Shown: positions 50,346 to 59,760 of the stretch, one piece after another
How positions within the stretch are numbered: position 1 is the stretch's first letter
Layout: the number at the start of each line of letters is the position of its first letter
Source: Prorocentrum cordatum
Lineage: Eukaryota > Sar > Dinophyceae > Prorocentrales > Prorocentraceae
Assembly: GCA_963575745.1 (NCBI GenBank)
Contig: CAUYUJ010002080.1
Location: 447,049-511,048 of the forward strand
Direction: 5' to 3'
Length of the DNA: 64,000 bases
The notes under the pieces: model-generated
Told to the model about the DNA's origin: nothing
Database searches by the model: none
The model's input: the letters and a program-made list of their open reading frames with translations, nothing else
Position numbers and translations under genes: made by a program

Positions 50346-51580
50346 TCAGAATTGGGAGGGTGAATCCACTTGCCCAGCCGGGCCTTCCCGCCTCACCCTT
50401 CCTATTCGTTCTCCCCTTTGCCTTCGTCTTTCCCCCCCTCGCCACGGGCCGCCCTTGCCTGGGCCGCGGATCCGAGAGGAGGGAGGCGCCCACGGCGCAG
50501 GAAAGAGGGACCTCTGGCGTGCGACGTGGGCGGCATGACCGATCTCGATGACGATGGCGACGAAGATCCTCCCAGCGCGACGCAGCGGCGAGCTCGCAGC
50601 TGCCGGCAGCCCCCCTTGGTGGCGCCTTTGGCGCCGCCAGCGCCCCTGGCGCCGTTGTTGCCGACGGGCCGCCCGCGGCGGCCGTTGCCGGGCGCCCTTC
50701 GCGGGCGCGCGCGCGGGTCGCCAGCTTGCTGGCCCCGCGCAAAGACCTCGCGGCATGCCAGGTTTGCTGCCAAAGCTTCGTTCCGAATATGGCCCAGCCC
50801 GCGAGCCGGGCAAGTCGTGTTTGGTAATTCGGGCCCCCCGCATGCATTGCGGGCGGGATCCCCCCGGGCAGCGTGGAAGGTTTCGCGGCGCTGCCAGGAG
50901 GGGACGCACCAGCCGCCACCGAGGCCCCCTCCAACGATCCCCAGCCGCGGCACGCTCTGGCAGCCGAAGCGGGCGACCTCCCCCGACCGACCGACCGACC
51001 TGGCAGCCCCGGCCAGCCTGACCAGGCCGTCGCCGACGCGTTCGCGGCGGCCTTGCGCACGGTGGCGGTGGAGCCCGCGATCCAGGGCCCGGTTCGAATT
51101 GCCCCCGCGGCTGCTGTTCGCCAGCCTGCCAGTGGGCAGCAGCCAGGACCGCCCGCCTGCCGCACAAGAGTTGCTTGGGCGTCTCCGCCAGATTTGCGCA
51201 GCCGACTGGGCAGCGCCGCGGGCGGCAGTGGCGCGCGACCCGGAGATCCCGCCGCCGACCGTCAGACCCACCGCAGCCCTGCGTCACTGGCGCGCCGCAC
51301 GCACGAATTCGCCGTGCTGGGCGAGGTTTGCTGGGCCGCCGCGGCCGCCGCAGGCCCGAGCAAGCTGGCGGCGGGGCCTGGGCCCGCGACCTCGCCGCCC
51401 TCCTTGAAGCGCCAGGCGCTCGCACCCCGCCGTCGCCCGACGCGGCGCCGCCCGCGCCTTGGGAACCCGACGCCGCTGAGAAAGCAGCGGGCGCTCTTGG
51501 GAAGTACCCGCGCCACCCTGGCGGGCCGTCAGGCGCTCGACTCAGGCACTGGGCGGCCCCACGCGGCCACGAGGAGGGAA
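50346..51580 (+). other. probable decayed LINE ORF2 5' part
   Basis: GC-rich and open in several frames. Pieces such as VARRTHEFAVLGEV-like sequence near 51290-51330 precede the RT remnant in the same orientation, but no endonuclease motif is certain. Confidence 0.3.
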
Positions 51581-51584
51581 AGGA

Positions 51585-52192
51585 CGCGCCGGCACAGGTG
51601 CTCGCCCTCGTCCTGGAGGGCTGGGCCCCCGAGCGCGCAATGCAGGCCGTCCTTGCCGGGCGCTTGCCACCGCTGCTCAAGCCGACCGGCGGCGCGCGGC
51701 CCCTGGCGCGCGGAGGACCACTGCGCCAATTGGCGGCGAAGGCGGCTACCACGGCGCACGAAGAGCTCATTGCTGCAGCAGCGGGACGGCACCAGTACGG
51801 CGCGCGCCGCGCGTTGGCGGCCGCGCCAGAGAAGGACCCCCAGGCCGCAGTCCTCTCCCTGGACGTGGCCAGCGACTTCAACGAGCTGGACCGGGGCTCG
51901 TTCGCTCCTCACGGAGGCGGCCGCACGTCTGCCGCAACTCTCGCGGTTGGCGTCCGCATGGCACGGCGGTGCCACCGCGCGCGGGGCTCAACTGCCTGGC
52001 GCTGAAGTGGCGGAGGTCAGGGCCGAGCGCGGCGTTGTTTGGGCGCGCTCTTTGTCGCCCGCCTTCTTCGCGGTGGCAGGGGCTTCTCTCTACGCGGCGT
52101 TGGAGAGGGCGCGAGTCGAGTTCACAGCTGCTGGGCGAGTGCCGCAACCCTTCTGCACGGCAGCCTCGTGCAGTAGGAGGAGTCGGGGATGA
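51585..52192 (+). pseudogene. decayed LINE reverse transcriptase (motifs before A to B)
   Basis: Frame 1 reads LALVLEGWAPERAMQAVLAG, then RLPPLLKPTGGARPLARGG and LRQLAAKAATTAHEEL (K-x-x-gG-x-RP, RT motif 2), then a QYGARRALAA segment and LSLDVASDFNELDRGSF, motif A with Asp at 51862. After a frameshift near 51960-52000, frame 2 reads GVVWARSLSPAFFAVAGASL, matching motif B (GxxQGDPLSPxxF) with the QGD lost. Sequence identity ends at the stop at 52190-52192, and GGA-rich DNA follows; motif C is absent. The KPxGGxRP and LDVxxxFNxxDR wording differs from the intact LINE, so this is another family. Confidence 0.65.
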
Positions 52193-52460
52193 AATCGAGG
52201 GAGGCGGGATTGTGATAGGAGGGAGGCTGGAGCAGGATGGCGGGGAGACGGCTGGGGGCGGGCAACCTATAGAAGGAAGACGAGAAGTAAGGTAGTAACG
52301 AGGAGGAGGAGGAGGAGAAATGAGCACAGGGAACGAAAACGAGGAAGGAGGAGGAGGAGGAGGAAGCGGAAATGGAGGAAGGGTGGAGGAGGGAGCCTCC
52401 TAAGAGGAGTGGGGACGAGGAGTAGAAGGAGCGCGAGGAAGGGAAGGGGAGGAGGAAGCT
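52193..52460 (+). repeat. GGA-rich degenerate tract
   Basis: GAGGAGGAGG and GGAAGGAGG words (notably 52301-52400). Confidence 0.8.
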
Positions 52461-53424
52461 GGCTGACTCGCGTGATGCAATGTAACACATAGATCTGCCC
52501 AAGCGCACACAGACTCCGATTCGTGCTGGTCGCGCGGTGACCTGAACGCGGTCGCCGCTGCTTCCCTCCCCTCTCCTTGTCTTCTTCCCCCTGGCCGACT
52601 CATGCCTCCTTTGTTCCCCGTGGACCTCCGTTGGGATATGAAGGTCGCAAATTTTGGCGCCGGGCGTTTTCACCCGGATTTGAGCCCCAGGACCATCATT
52701 TAGGCGTCGCGCAATGGGGAGGCAGCGGGGGCTGCAGGAAAGGGGCCCTTTAGAGCCCCTAAAGAACCCTTTTTAGGGTTGGTTCAAAAGGGAGTTTATA
52801 GGGCCCGAAAACCACACCTGTTTCTCCCCCCCCCATGGATCGCCCCCCCCGGTAAGGAACCCTTTTGGGGGCCGCCCAGAGGGCGGCCTGACACCGTCTT
52901 GGAGGTTTTGGGGGGTGTCTTGCTACTTGCGGCAAGTCGCGCCACCGTGCTAGCGCAGCGCTCCGTGTGGCGAGGTTCCGAGCACCGCTTAGAAGGCCTG
53001 AACACTTGAATCGTCTACCGCCGCCGGAGCTGATGCGGCGCCAGGCGCCGCGTTGATGCCTCTGCTGGTGGTCTTCCTCGTCGGAGCTGCTGCTACGGCT
53101 GCTGCTGACGCCCTTGCCGCTCCTCCGCCGCCTTGCTCGCGCCCTCCTCCGCCCGCCGCCCTCTGGGCTGTCGCTGTGGCTGCGCAAGGTGTCGATACCT
53201 TTCGCGTCCCAGCGGCGGCCAGGAGGGGTGCTGTAAGTTTTTCGGGGCTTCCTGCACGCCTTCCCCAGGGACCCCCTTTTTCATCGCTTTTTTCCTGGCA
53301 GAACCAGCGCGGCCCTGTGTGCACTCATCACGCTAGGGATTGTGGTCATATCGATGAACATATATACAGGCTCCGGACGAGCAATATGATTCATGTCGCC
53401 AGTTCTCTGGCGGGAGTGAGCCTC
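52461..53424 (+). other. no gene; two perfect hairpins
   Basis: AACCCTTTTTAGGGTT near 52766-52781 and GGCCGCCC-AGA-GGGCGGCC at about 52871-52889 are perfect short hairpins, flanked by C9 and C8 runs. A plus frame from 53053 (MPLLVVFLVGAAATAAADAL) looks like a signal peptide by composition, but nothing supports a gene. Confidence 0.35.
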
Positions 53425-53818
53425 AAGATGGCCCAAACGAGGCCCAAGAAAGCCGAACACGCCCCCAAGATCGCCCAAGAGGCGCCCAATACCGTTCCAA
53501 CAGCCCCAAGATGCTGTTTGAGAGCCTCCGAGGAGGGCTCGAATTGCTTCTCATTTTTTTAATATACAAAAAAACCATAGGGCCCCGAAGACCCTCCATA
53601 TCGCCCTTTTTGGCCCATGATGGCTCCAAGGGAGCCCCAGATAGTCCAAGATAGCCTTCAAAATTGCCTAAGATGGCCAACATGGCCTCAAAGATAGCCT
53701 CCGACAGCCCTCCAAAAGGCCTCATGGCAGCCTCAAGATGGCCCAAGATAGCGGAGCATGGCTCAAGGTAGCCTCCGACAGCCTCTAGCCGAGCATGGCT
53801 CAAGATATCCTCCAAAAG
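53425..53818 (+). repeat. CAAGATGGCC-type degenerate repeats
   Basis: CCTCAAGATGGCCCAA, AGCCTCCGACAGCC and similar words recur. A related patch in the same orientation is at 57750-57860, on the other side of the MULE remnant. Confidence 0.6.
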
Positions 53819-54282
53819 ACCTCAAGAAAATTGGCAATCAATTCTGGATGTACCCATGCCATTCGGAACGCTATCCGCCTCAAGCGTCCGCGAATGAGAA
53901 CGAGAAGGACAATTATTTCAACATTGATGTAGGAGGGATGCAAAAGAAAAGGAACTGTTATATATTCCCGCCGTTTCTCGACTTGAATCAAAACTTGAAA
54001 TATGTTCAATTAATTATTGAATCGTTTCTACCGTCTCAACGTTTGCCTCCCGGAGCTGCGCCAAGCGACTTTGATTTCTCGTTCCCGAGTCAGCGGCATG
54101 CTGGGAACATGGAGCAAGAAACCAACCTTGTTCTCGCTGCGCGGGAACTTGAGGCATGGGCGCATTACAATACAAACCAGATCACAAACGGAACGTTCGA
54201 AGTTTGGACGCGCCATTTGGCCCCAGCACGTTCGCATAACGTTTCGGGAACGCGTTCTCGTGCGAAAGCGAAGCTAATTTGA
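53819..54282 (+). other. open frame of unknown function in the less GC-rich island
   Basis: A frame ending at the TGA at 54280-54282 reads NQFWMYPCHSERYPP, then YFNIDVGGMQKKRNCYIFPP, then LNQNLKYVQLIIESFLP. Base composition is much less GC-rich than the flanks and the residues look protein-like. No family is recognised. It may belong to the transposon whose transposase lies downstream. Confidence 0.35.
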
Positions 54283-54361
54283 TCTGTTACCTATGTCGAC
54301 TGTCGACTTCACTATTTCAAGACTGCGTCATACAACCCAATCCCGAGTAGCAACAGCTAGA

Positions 54362-54398
54362 AAGAGAGAGAGAGAGAGAAGGACAGCGAGAGAAAGAC
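54362..54398 (+). repeat. (GA)n tract running into the assembly gap
   Basis: GAGAGA repeats followed by AGGACAGCGAGAGAAAGAC and then N. Confidence 0.85.
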
Positions 54399-54498
54399 NN
54401 NNNNNNNNNNNNNNNNNNNNNNNNNNNNNNNNNNNNNNNNNNNNNNNNNNNNNNNNNNNNNNNNNNNNNNNNNNNNNNNNNNNNNNNNNNNNNNNNNN
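54399..54498. other. assembly gap (100 N)
   Basis: Exactly 100 N, the conventional scaffold filler, so the true gap size is unknown. Confidence 0.99.
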
Positions 54499-55570
54499 AA
54501 TCATAAATTATGCGTGCGGCGTCACGGGCAGCCCCTACTGAATGGTCAATCGCACGCGACGAATCACATTTTGCCCGTGATTTCCAATGATATATCGCAA
54601 TTTTTTCGGGGCTTTAATCTGTTCGACGTTTCTTACGCGCCTCCCCGACGGATCATTGTTTTTTCGCCGTTTTTTTTTTTTTTTTTTTTTTTTTGCAAAA
54701 CCAGTGCCATATTAGATAGAGATTCTGTTTTCATTCGACAATACCTTGCAGAAGATTTAGAATTTTACCCGCAATGTATCTGTAGTTATTTCAAGTTCTT
54801 CCGAATTGATCGCGGGCCCTTCTCCGATCATGCCATTGATTAGTCCGAAAGATACCCGTACCCGGGGCCAGCGAAGGTGAGATGGGCACCGTCCGGGGGA
54901 CTGCGCGTTTGCTTTTGTGTCCAGTCAACTTACCCCGCGCGCGCCAGTGCAGCATCCGCGCGTCGACGCAACGGCGCACTCGATTGGTTGGGTGTCTGAT
55001 TGCAGCGACAAGCGCTGGTTTTTGTTAGAGACGTCTCGGGACATCGTGGTGCGTGCGCGGTTCAAATCCGCGCATATGCGGCGGCGCCTGTCCTAATCGA
55101 TAAGGAACGACGGTGCAACGTCGCGCCCCCAGGGGGCCGATGCAGCGGCCACGTCTTGGATGGCATGCGTGATATGTGTTCGAGAGCGTTTTGGGCTTGC
55201 CGCCACCTCGGCTAGGCACGGAAGACCTGCCTGAAATCGCCGATGTATACGACCTTGTTGGGGTGAATTGCGGCACCCCGGCTAGGTACTTAACTGAGGT
55301 GATCCGCAGACGGCCGTCCAAAGGGGGACAGTTTCTGGCGACCTCGCCCAGGACACAGATTCGCGATGTTTCTGCACCGAGTAATTTGCAATAGGGCGGT
55401 TGTCGTGCAATGACGTTCGAGCCAGAATTGCCCATATGCGCCCCCGAGCGCGCGTTGACTCCTCAACGCCCCGATGTATACCTCGGGGCGTCCCTCCGCA
55501 TAGCTGGTCTACATCGGCAACAACAAAATCAAGCTCGGGCACCCTGCCGATTCGAAAGCACGCGCGATCG
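54499..55570 (+). other. no gene recognised; T25 run
   Basis: 54670-54694 is a run of 25 T (poly-A on the minus strand). The rest is less GC-rich. A frame at 55176-55394 (LPEIADVYDLVGVNCGTPAR) is protein-like but unassigned. Confidence 0.4.
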
Positions 55571-55584
55571 GTGCTAACGTGCGT

Positions 55585-56500
55585 CCCAAAAAGACAGTGA
55601 TCTAGAATGTTCGATACATTTGTGCAACCGCCGTCAGCTGGACAAGTCGCCCTATTGTTTTTTTTTGCTTGGGAACGGTTACTGTGCCGTGGGATATGTT
55701 CTCAAAACTCAAAATGCGTTCGTTCATATTTCCAACGCATGCACCCAACAGGAAAACAATCCGGTTGTCAAAGCGGCGGTCGACTGCATTTGCGCGCGCC
55801 TTCGGGCGTCAACATGGACGTGGTTGCTAGGACACCCGCTGTCTACATCGATGGGGGCGCCGCCCTTAGCAGCGTGTTCTAACGCAAGTTCCCGTCCGCG
55901 ACGCGCATCAGATACTTACAACACGTGAAGAAAGATATCACGATCGCGGGTGGCCTGTTGCATTCCTACCACCCGAGTTATTCGATATTTTCTGGCGCAA
56001 GGTCGTCCAGAAATTGCAAGACGATGGAGAAGCTGATTTTGCTGATTATTTCAGAGAAAACTTTCTTCTGACAGAAGGCGCGCTATGGGATGCCGAATGG
56101 CAGAGATCGCCATCGCGAGTCTCGCCGCCATTCTCTGCGTATTCGTGTAACGCGATCGAATCATTCTGGAACGTGGTTCAACTTGCAACAAACCCAAAAA
56201 ACTGCAGACGTTCTCCGAGAAGTCCAATGTCTAGAGGGATACATTATCGCGTGGTACGGCGCGGGGAACTTTAATGACATATTCCCCGAAACGCGGAATG
56301 GCGAAGACCCTTCTTGTCCAAACAAAAAGCTGCTGCGAGGGCGAGGCCGACTGGGTTTCCGGGGTGCCCCCGCCTGCTGGAGAGCAGCAGCAAATTCAAC
56401 GATTCAACGTCTTGTGTTTGACGGCATGATCAGGATGACCATGGAGGGGTCGTATTTCTACTACCACCAAGATGGTTCAGGGTATGAATTTTGAGTTTGG
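55585..56500 (+). pseudogene. decayed MULE-type transposase
   Basis: Frame 3 reads QLDKSPYCFFLLGNGYCAVG, then NAFVHISNACTQQENN, then VVKAAVDCICARL, the part of MULE/Mutator transposases before the second catalytic Asp. Frame 2 continues VNMDVVARTPAVYIDGGAAL (Asp at 55850) and FPSATRIRYLQHVKKDI, the D-x-x-x-AL ... FP ... H-x-x-x-N block, with a TAA at 55880-55882 between. Frame 1 then reads PELFDIFWRKVVQKLQDDGE, FADYFRENFLLTEGALWDAE and SAYSCNAIESFWNVV, where N-A-x-E (Glu at 56158) is the third catalytic position. Frame 2 follows (LEGYIIAWYGAGNFNDIFP). Three frame changes and two stops make it inactive. Role in life: DDE cut-and-paste transposition. Confidence 0.65.
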
Positions 56501-57239
56501 CCAGAATGCGACGGCGCCGCGTATGACGAGCCCAACCTTCGTGCCATTTTGAACGCTTTCTCACCGAGGTCGTCCGCAATTTCCAAGGACATGGCGCTAC
56601 CTTGGAATACGCGCAGGCGACGGAAAATCAGACTTCGAGAAACGCCAGATTTTGTACCTGCGTCGGCACTTCACCCTGCTCATGCGCACGCCGGCCGGCC
56701 ACGTCACCGAGAGCCACTAGGATTTCGCTATTGCTGGGCAAACCGAGCACGCATTGGAGTTCGCCGACCATTTATCGGATGACCCCCCAAAACGTCGCGG
56801 GCGGATCACCGGCCGCGTGCGCGGACACGCGCGGACTCGGAAACGCCCGCAGAGCTTTGGCCGCGGCGTCAGAGGCCGGGGTCGCAGGGGCCGCGCCGGG
56901 AGGGCGAGGGGCCGAGGTCGCGGCCGCGGCGAAGATCCAGGCGCTGCTCAGGAAGTGCCGGCTATCACTGCACATGCCGGGGCCCACGAGGCCTTGATGC
57001 TCGAGTTATTCGAGGACTACGACTCGGCGGTGGAGGAGGACCGCAGAATGGAGGAAGAACTATTCGGCTCGGACACCGACGAGAACCTCTTCGTCTCGCC
57101 CGCCGACGCAGGCCCGGATTTCGTGCAGGGTCTCTTTGAGGAAAACGAGCCGGAGTCCATGGACCTGGACCCTTGCACCGTGCAGCGCGTGGCTTTGGGC
57201 GATGTAGACGCTACCGATTCCGAAGATGAGTATCTGTAG
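56501..57239 (+). pseudogene. C-terminal part of the MULE-like protein: RGR-rich and acidic tail
   Basis: Frame 2 after the TGA at 56492-56494 reads VWPECDGAAYDEPNLRAILN. Frame 3 gives GDGKSDFEKRQILYLRRHFT, a TAG at 56718-56720, then TEHALEFADHLSDDPPKRRG. Next comes a basic stretch (VRGRGRRGRAGRARGRGRG, about 56870-56930) that could bind nucleic acid or act as a nuclear signal, and then an acidic tail (EEDRRMEEELFGSDTDEN, ATDSEDEYL) to the TAG at 57237-57239. The last 160 codons are uninterrupted. It could be the transposase C-terminus or a separate gene. Confidence 0.45.
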
Positions 57240-57289
57240 CAAGGGAGGCTTTGAAAGAGTGAGAGCCAGACAAAACACATCTATCGCAT

Positions 57290-57590
57290 CTCCGACCCTC
57301 ACTCCCAGCGCTCCTCTTCTCCGACCCTCTCCCCGTGCTCCTCCCCGACCGTCCTTCCTAATGCTCCTCCCCGACCCTCCCCTCCGAATGCTCCTTTTCG
57401 ACCCTCCGTCTTAATGCTCCTCTCCGACCCTCCCTCCCGCTGCTCCTCTCCGACCGTCCTTCCGAGTGTTCCTCCCCGACCCTCCCTCCCAGTGCTCCTC
57501 TCCGACCCTTTCCCACGGTGCTCCTGTCCGCCCTTTCCCTGCGAGGGCTCCTGAACCCTCCGTCTCAGTGCCCCTCTCCGACTATCCCAC
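57290..57590 (+). repeat. ~27-bp CTCCTCTCCGACCCTCC minisatellite
   Basis: About ten diverged units of the form GTGCTCCTCTCCGACCCTCC. Spurious Arg/Glu/Gly frames arise on the minus strand. Confidence 0.85.
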
Positions 57591-58285
57591 ATACCTGCCA
57601 TCCCCCGCAAAAAAAACACGCTCGATCTTGATATGCGCTGTTCGCCATTATTCCGTGCAATATCCGATTGCCCGTTAGGCATATCACGCGTTTTTTTCTT
57701 TTCTCTTCTATTGAAATTTCTTGCCTTGCCCCCTTCCTGGGGCAGCAAAGGAGGAGAGCGCCCAAGATGGCCCAAGATTGCTCCAATAAGGCTTCGAAGT
57801 CGCAAGATGGCCTCCAAGATGGCCCATGCTACTTCAAGATGAGTCAAAATAGCCTCCGACGAACTGCGGCATATCTAAACATTTCGTTGGAATACACGCA
57901 GAGCCTGGTGTGCAGCAATCTACCAGGTTTATTTAAATAAATAAGCCAATTGCAGAAATTGGCACACCAATGCAAGGACTAACGTTTGTAATGCTTCGTG
58001 CCATCAACCTTCGATTATGTCTTACTAGTTCTAGCTTTTCATCAACTTATTTCGGTTACCGGAATCATTCATCCCACCTGTATTCCGGAGCACAGATGAT
58101 ACGATTCCGTATTTTCCCGACTCCAGTATCCGACCATTGCAGGGTTTGGGTGTCCAGTTCGTTTCGTTTTTAATCACACCAGCCCTCCTGATTTAAATTG
58201 TATAACTCGTTAACCTCCGAGAAAAAATACCTCGACGCAGCCTTGAAATGGCCCAAACGTATAAATAACAGACCACAATTCTCGT
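57591..58285 (+). other. no gene; CAAGATGGCC patch at 57750-57860
   Basis: 57750-57860 repeats AAGATGGCC/CCAAGAT words as at 53425-53818. 57870-58285 is relatively AT-rich and featureless. Confidence 0.5.
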
Positions 58286-58287
58286 CC

Positions 58288-58690
58288 CCGCGGAGAATCA
58301 CAAACCGCGCGCGTTGAATCACAACTATCCATATTGAATCACAAACCGCGCTCGCCGAATCGCAAGCAACACGCGTTGAATCACCGACCGCGCGCGCAGA
58401 AACACAAACAACCCATATTGAATCACAAAACGCACGCACCGAATCACGATCAACACGCATTGAATCACGGACCGCGCGCGCCGAATCACAAACAACACGC
58501 GTTGAACCACAAACCCCGCGCGCGGAATCCCACACAACACGCGTTAAATCACAAACCATGCGCGCCGAATCACGGACAGCCCACATTGAATCACAAATTG
58601 CACGCGACGAGTCACAAACAACCCACATTGAATCGCAAACTGCACGCGAAGAATCACAGACCGCATGTTTGGACACGAAAAACCATAAAA
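58288..58690 (+). repeat. 21-bp minisatellite with 42-bp higher-order unit
   Basis: GAATCACAAACCGCGCGCG and GAATCACAAACAACACGCG alternate, 21 bp each, over about 19 units. Because 21 is divisible by 3, both strands have long repeat-encoded frames (plus: NHKPRAPNHKQHAL; minus: CDSARAVCDSTRVV). Confidence 0.9.
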
Positions 58691-59300
58691 GAGCATCGGT
58701 TTCCGTAATAGCGGATTTTGGTTTCAAGCGTTTCTAGATTTTCAAATTCGAGTTTTCATAATTGATTGGGTTTCTATTAATGGGGTTCGCCCCGAAAAGT
58801 ATTTTTATGTCCAATTTCTTCGACAGCTACGTTTGTCTGGAAAAGTTCGTTTTAAGAACTACCCCAAGCTCGGATAACTGCGATAATAACGACAACAACA
58901 AAAAATAATAGTAACGGCGACAACGAGGGCGATAACGACAATGATAACAATGAAAACGATAAAGATGATGACGCCGACAATGATTGCAATTATGACGACG
59001 ATAATAACGGCGGCGGTGGCGCCCGCGGCGACGTAACCGAATGAGAAATTTGTAAGTGTAACTCTGTGTTCAAATATGGAATTCCGTGTGCATTTATGTA
59101 AGTTGGACCAACGGCTTCCAAAATATGTGGTTTAATTAAGAACTCCCCTCTCCAGCGAAAGTATAATGCACCCAGCACCCCAGAAGCGTTACCCTGGCAC
59201 CTCGCACCTTTATGTGAACGCAGACGAGTGTGCTCGCCGAAACAAGCAAACCGCCTGAGACAACATTCTCGCAAAATGTTGGCTCTTATTCGCCATTACG
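58691..59300 (+). other. no gene; degenerate GAT/AAC trinucleotide patch
   Basis: 58870-59010 is a loose run of AAC, GAT and GAC trinucleotides. The rest holds no recognised feature. Confidence 0.5.
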
Positions 59301-59690
59301 GATCAAGCCGGGGGCCAAGGCCTCAGTCAAAAGGGTTTGGCCCAGCTAACAAAACAAATTCTCCTCCTCCTCCTCCTCAAGAGGGGTATCTCTACCGTCA
59401 TTGGTCGTTTTGGCCGTTGCCGCCGCGAACACAAATGCCTTCAAAGGCGCAGAGACATCGCATGATGAGTGGACGGCAGCGATGGATTGATCGGCGTCCA
59501 GAGGCAAACAAATGTACCCGGCGAGACGCACGTCGATTAGCGCACACAATGCCCGAGCCCTGAGATCCGCGGCGGGCAAGATGTCCCGAGAGTTGGGCGC
59601 TGCATATTTTTCCTACCGGCTGTTTTCGCAATGTTTCAGGCCCAGGGGCCATCACAGATCGATCCGGCTCGTGGAGTGGCGCAGAAAGAT
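59301..59690 (+). other. no gene recognised; short (TCC)6
   Basis: A six-unit TCC tract is at 59361-59379. No motif otherwise. Confidence 0.4.
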
Positions 59691-59694
59691 GGGT

Positions 59695-59760
59695 GCTGGG
59701 ACTCTGGTCGTGATTCTTCACGATGTCGCAACTCTTGTCGCAACGTCGGATCTCAGGGAG
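59695..59760 (-). repeat. inverted copy of the 15725-15800 repeat
   Basis: The reverse complement contains GAGATCCGACGTTGCGACAA and AATCACGACCAGAG, matching the 15.7-kb copy with few changes. Confidence 0.7.

Noticed and set aside
49513-51165. 550-residue minus-strand protein
   Set aside because: Only its last part (left of about 49935) is RT-like. The rest is GGA-tract translation and the shadow of a plus-strand RT remnant.
53053-53562. Secreted protein with N-terminal signal peptide
   Set aside because: A hydrophobic start alone in GC-rich DNA; the frame runs into repeat sequence and has no domain.
55056-55080. tRNA-like T arm (CGCGG-TTCAAAT-CCGCG)
   Set aside because: The arm is perfect, but no matching acceptor strand, anticodon arm or D arm lies at the right distance upstream.
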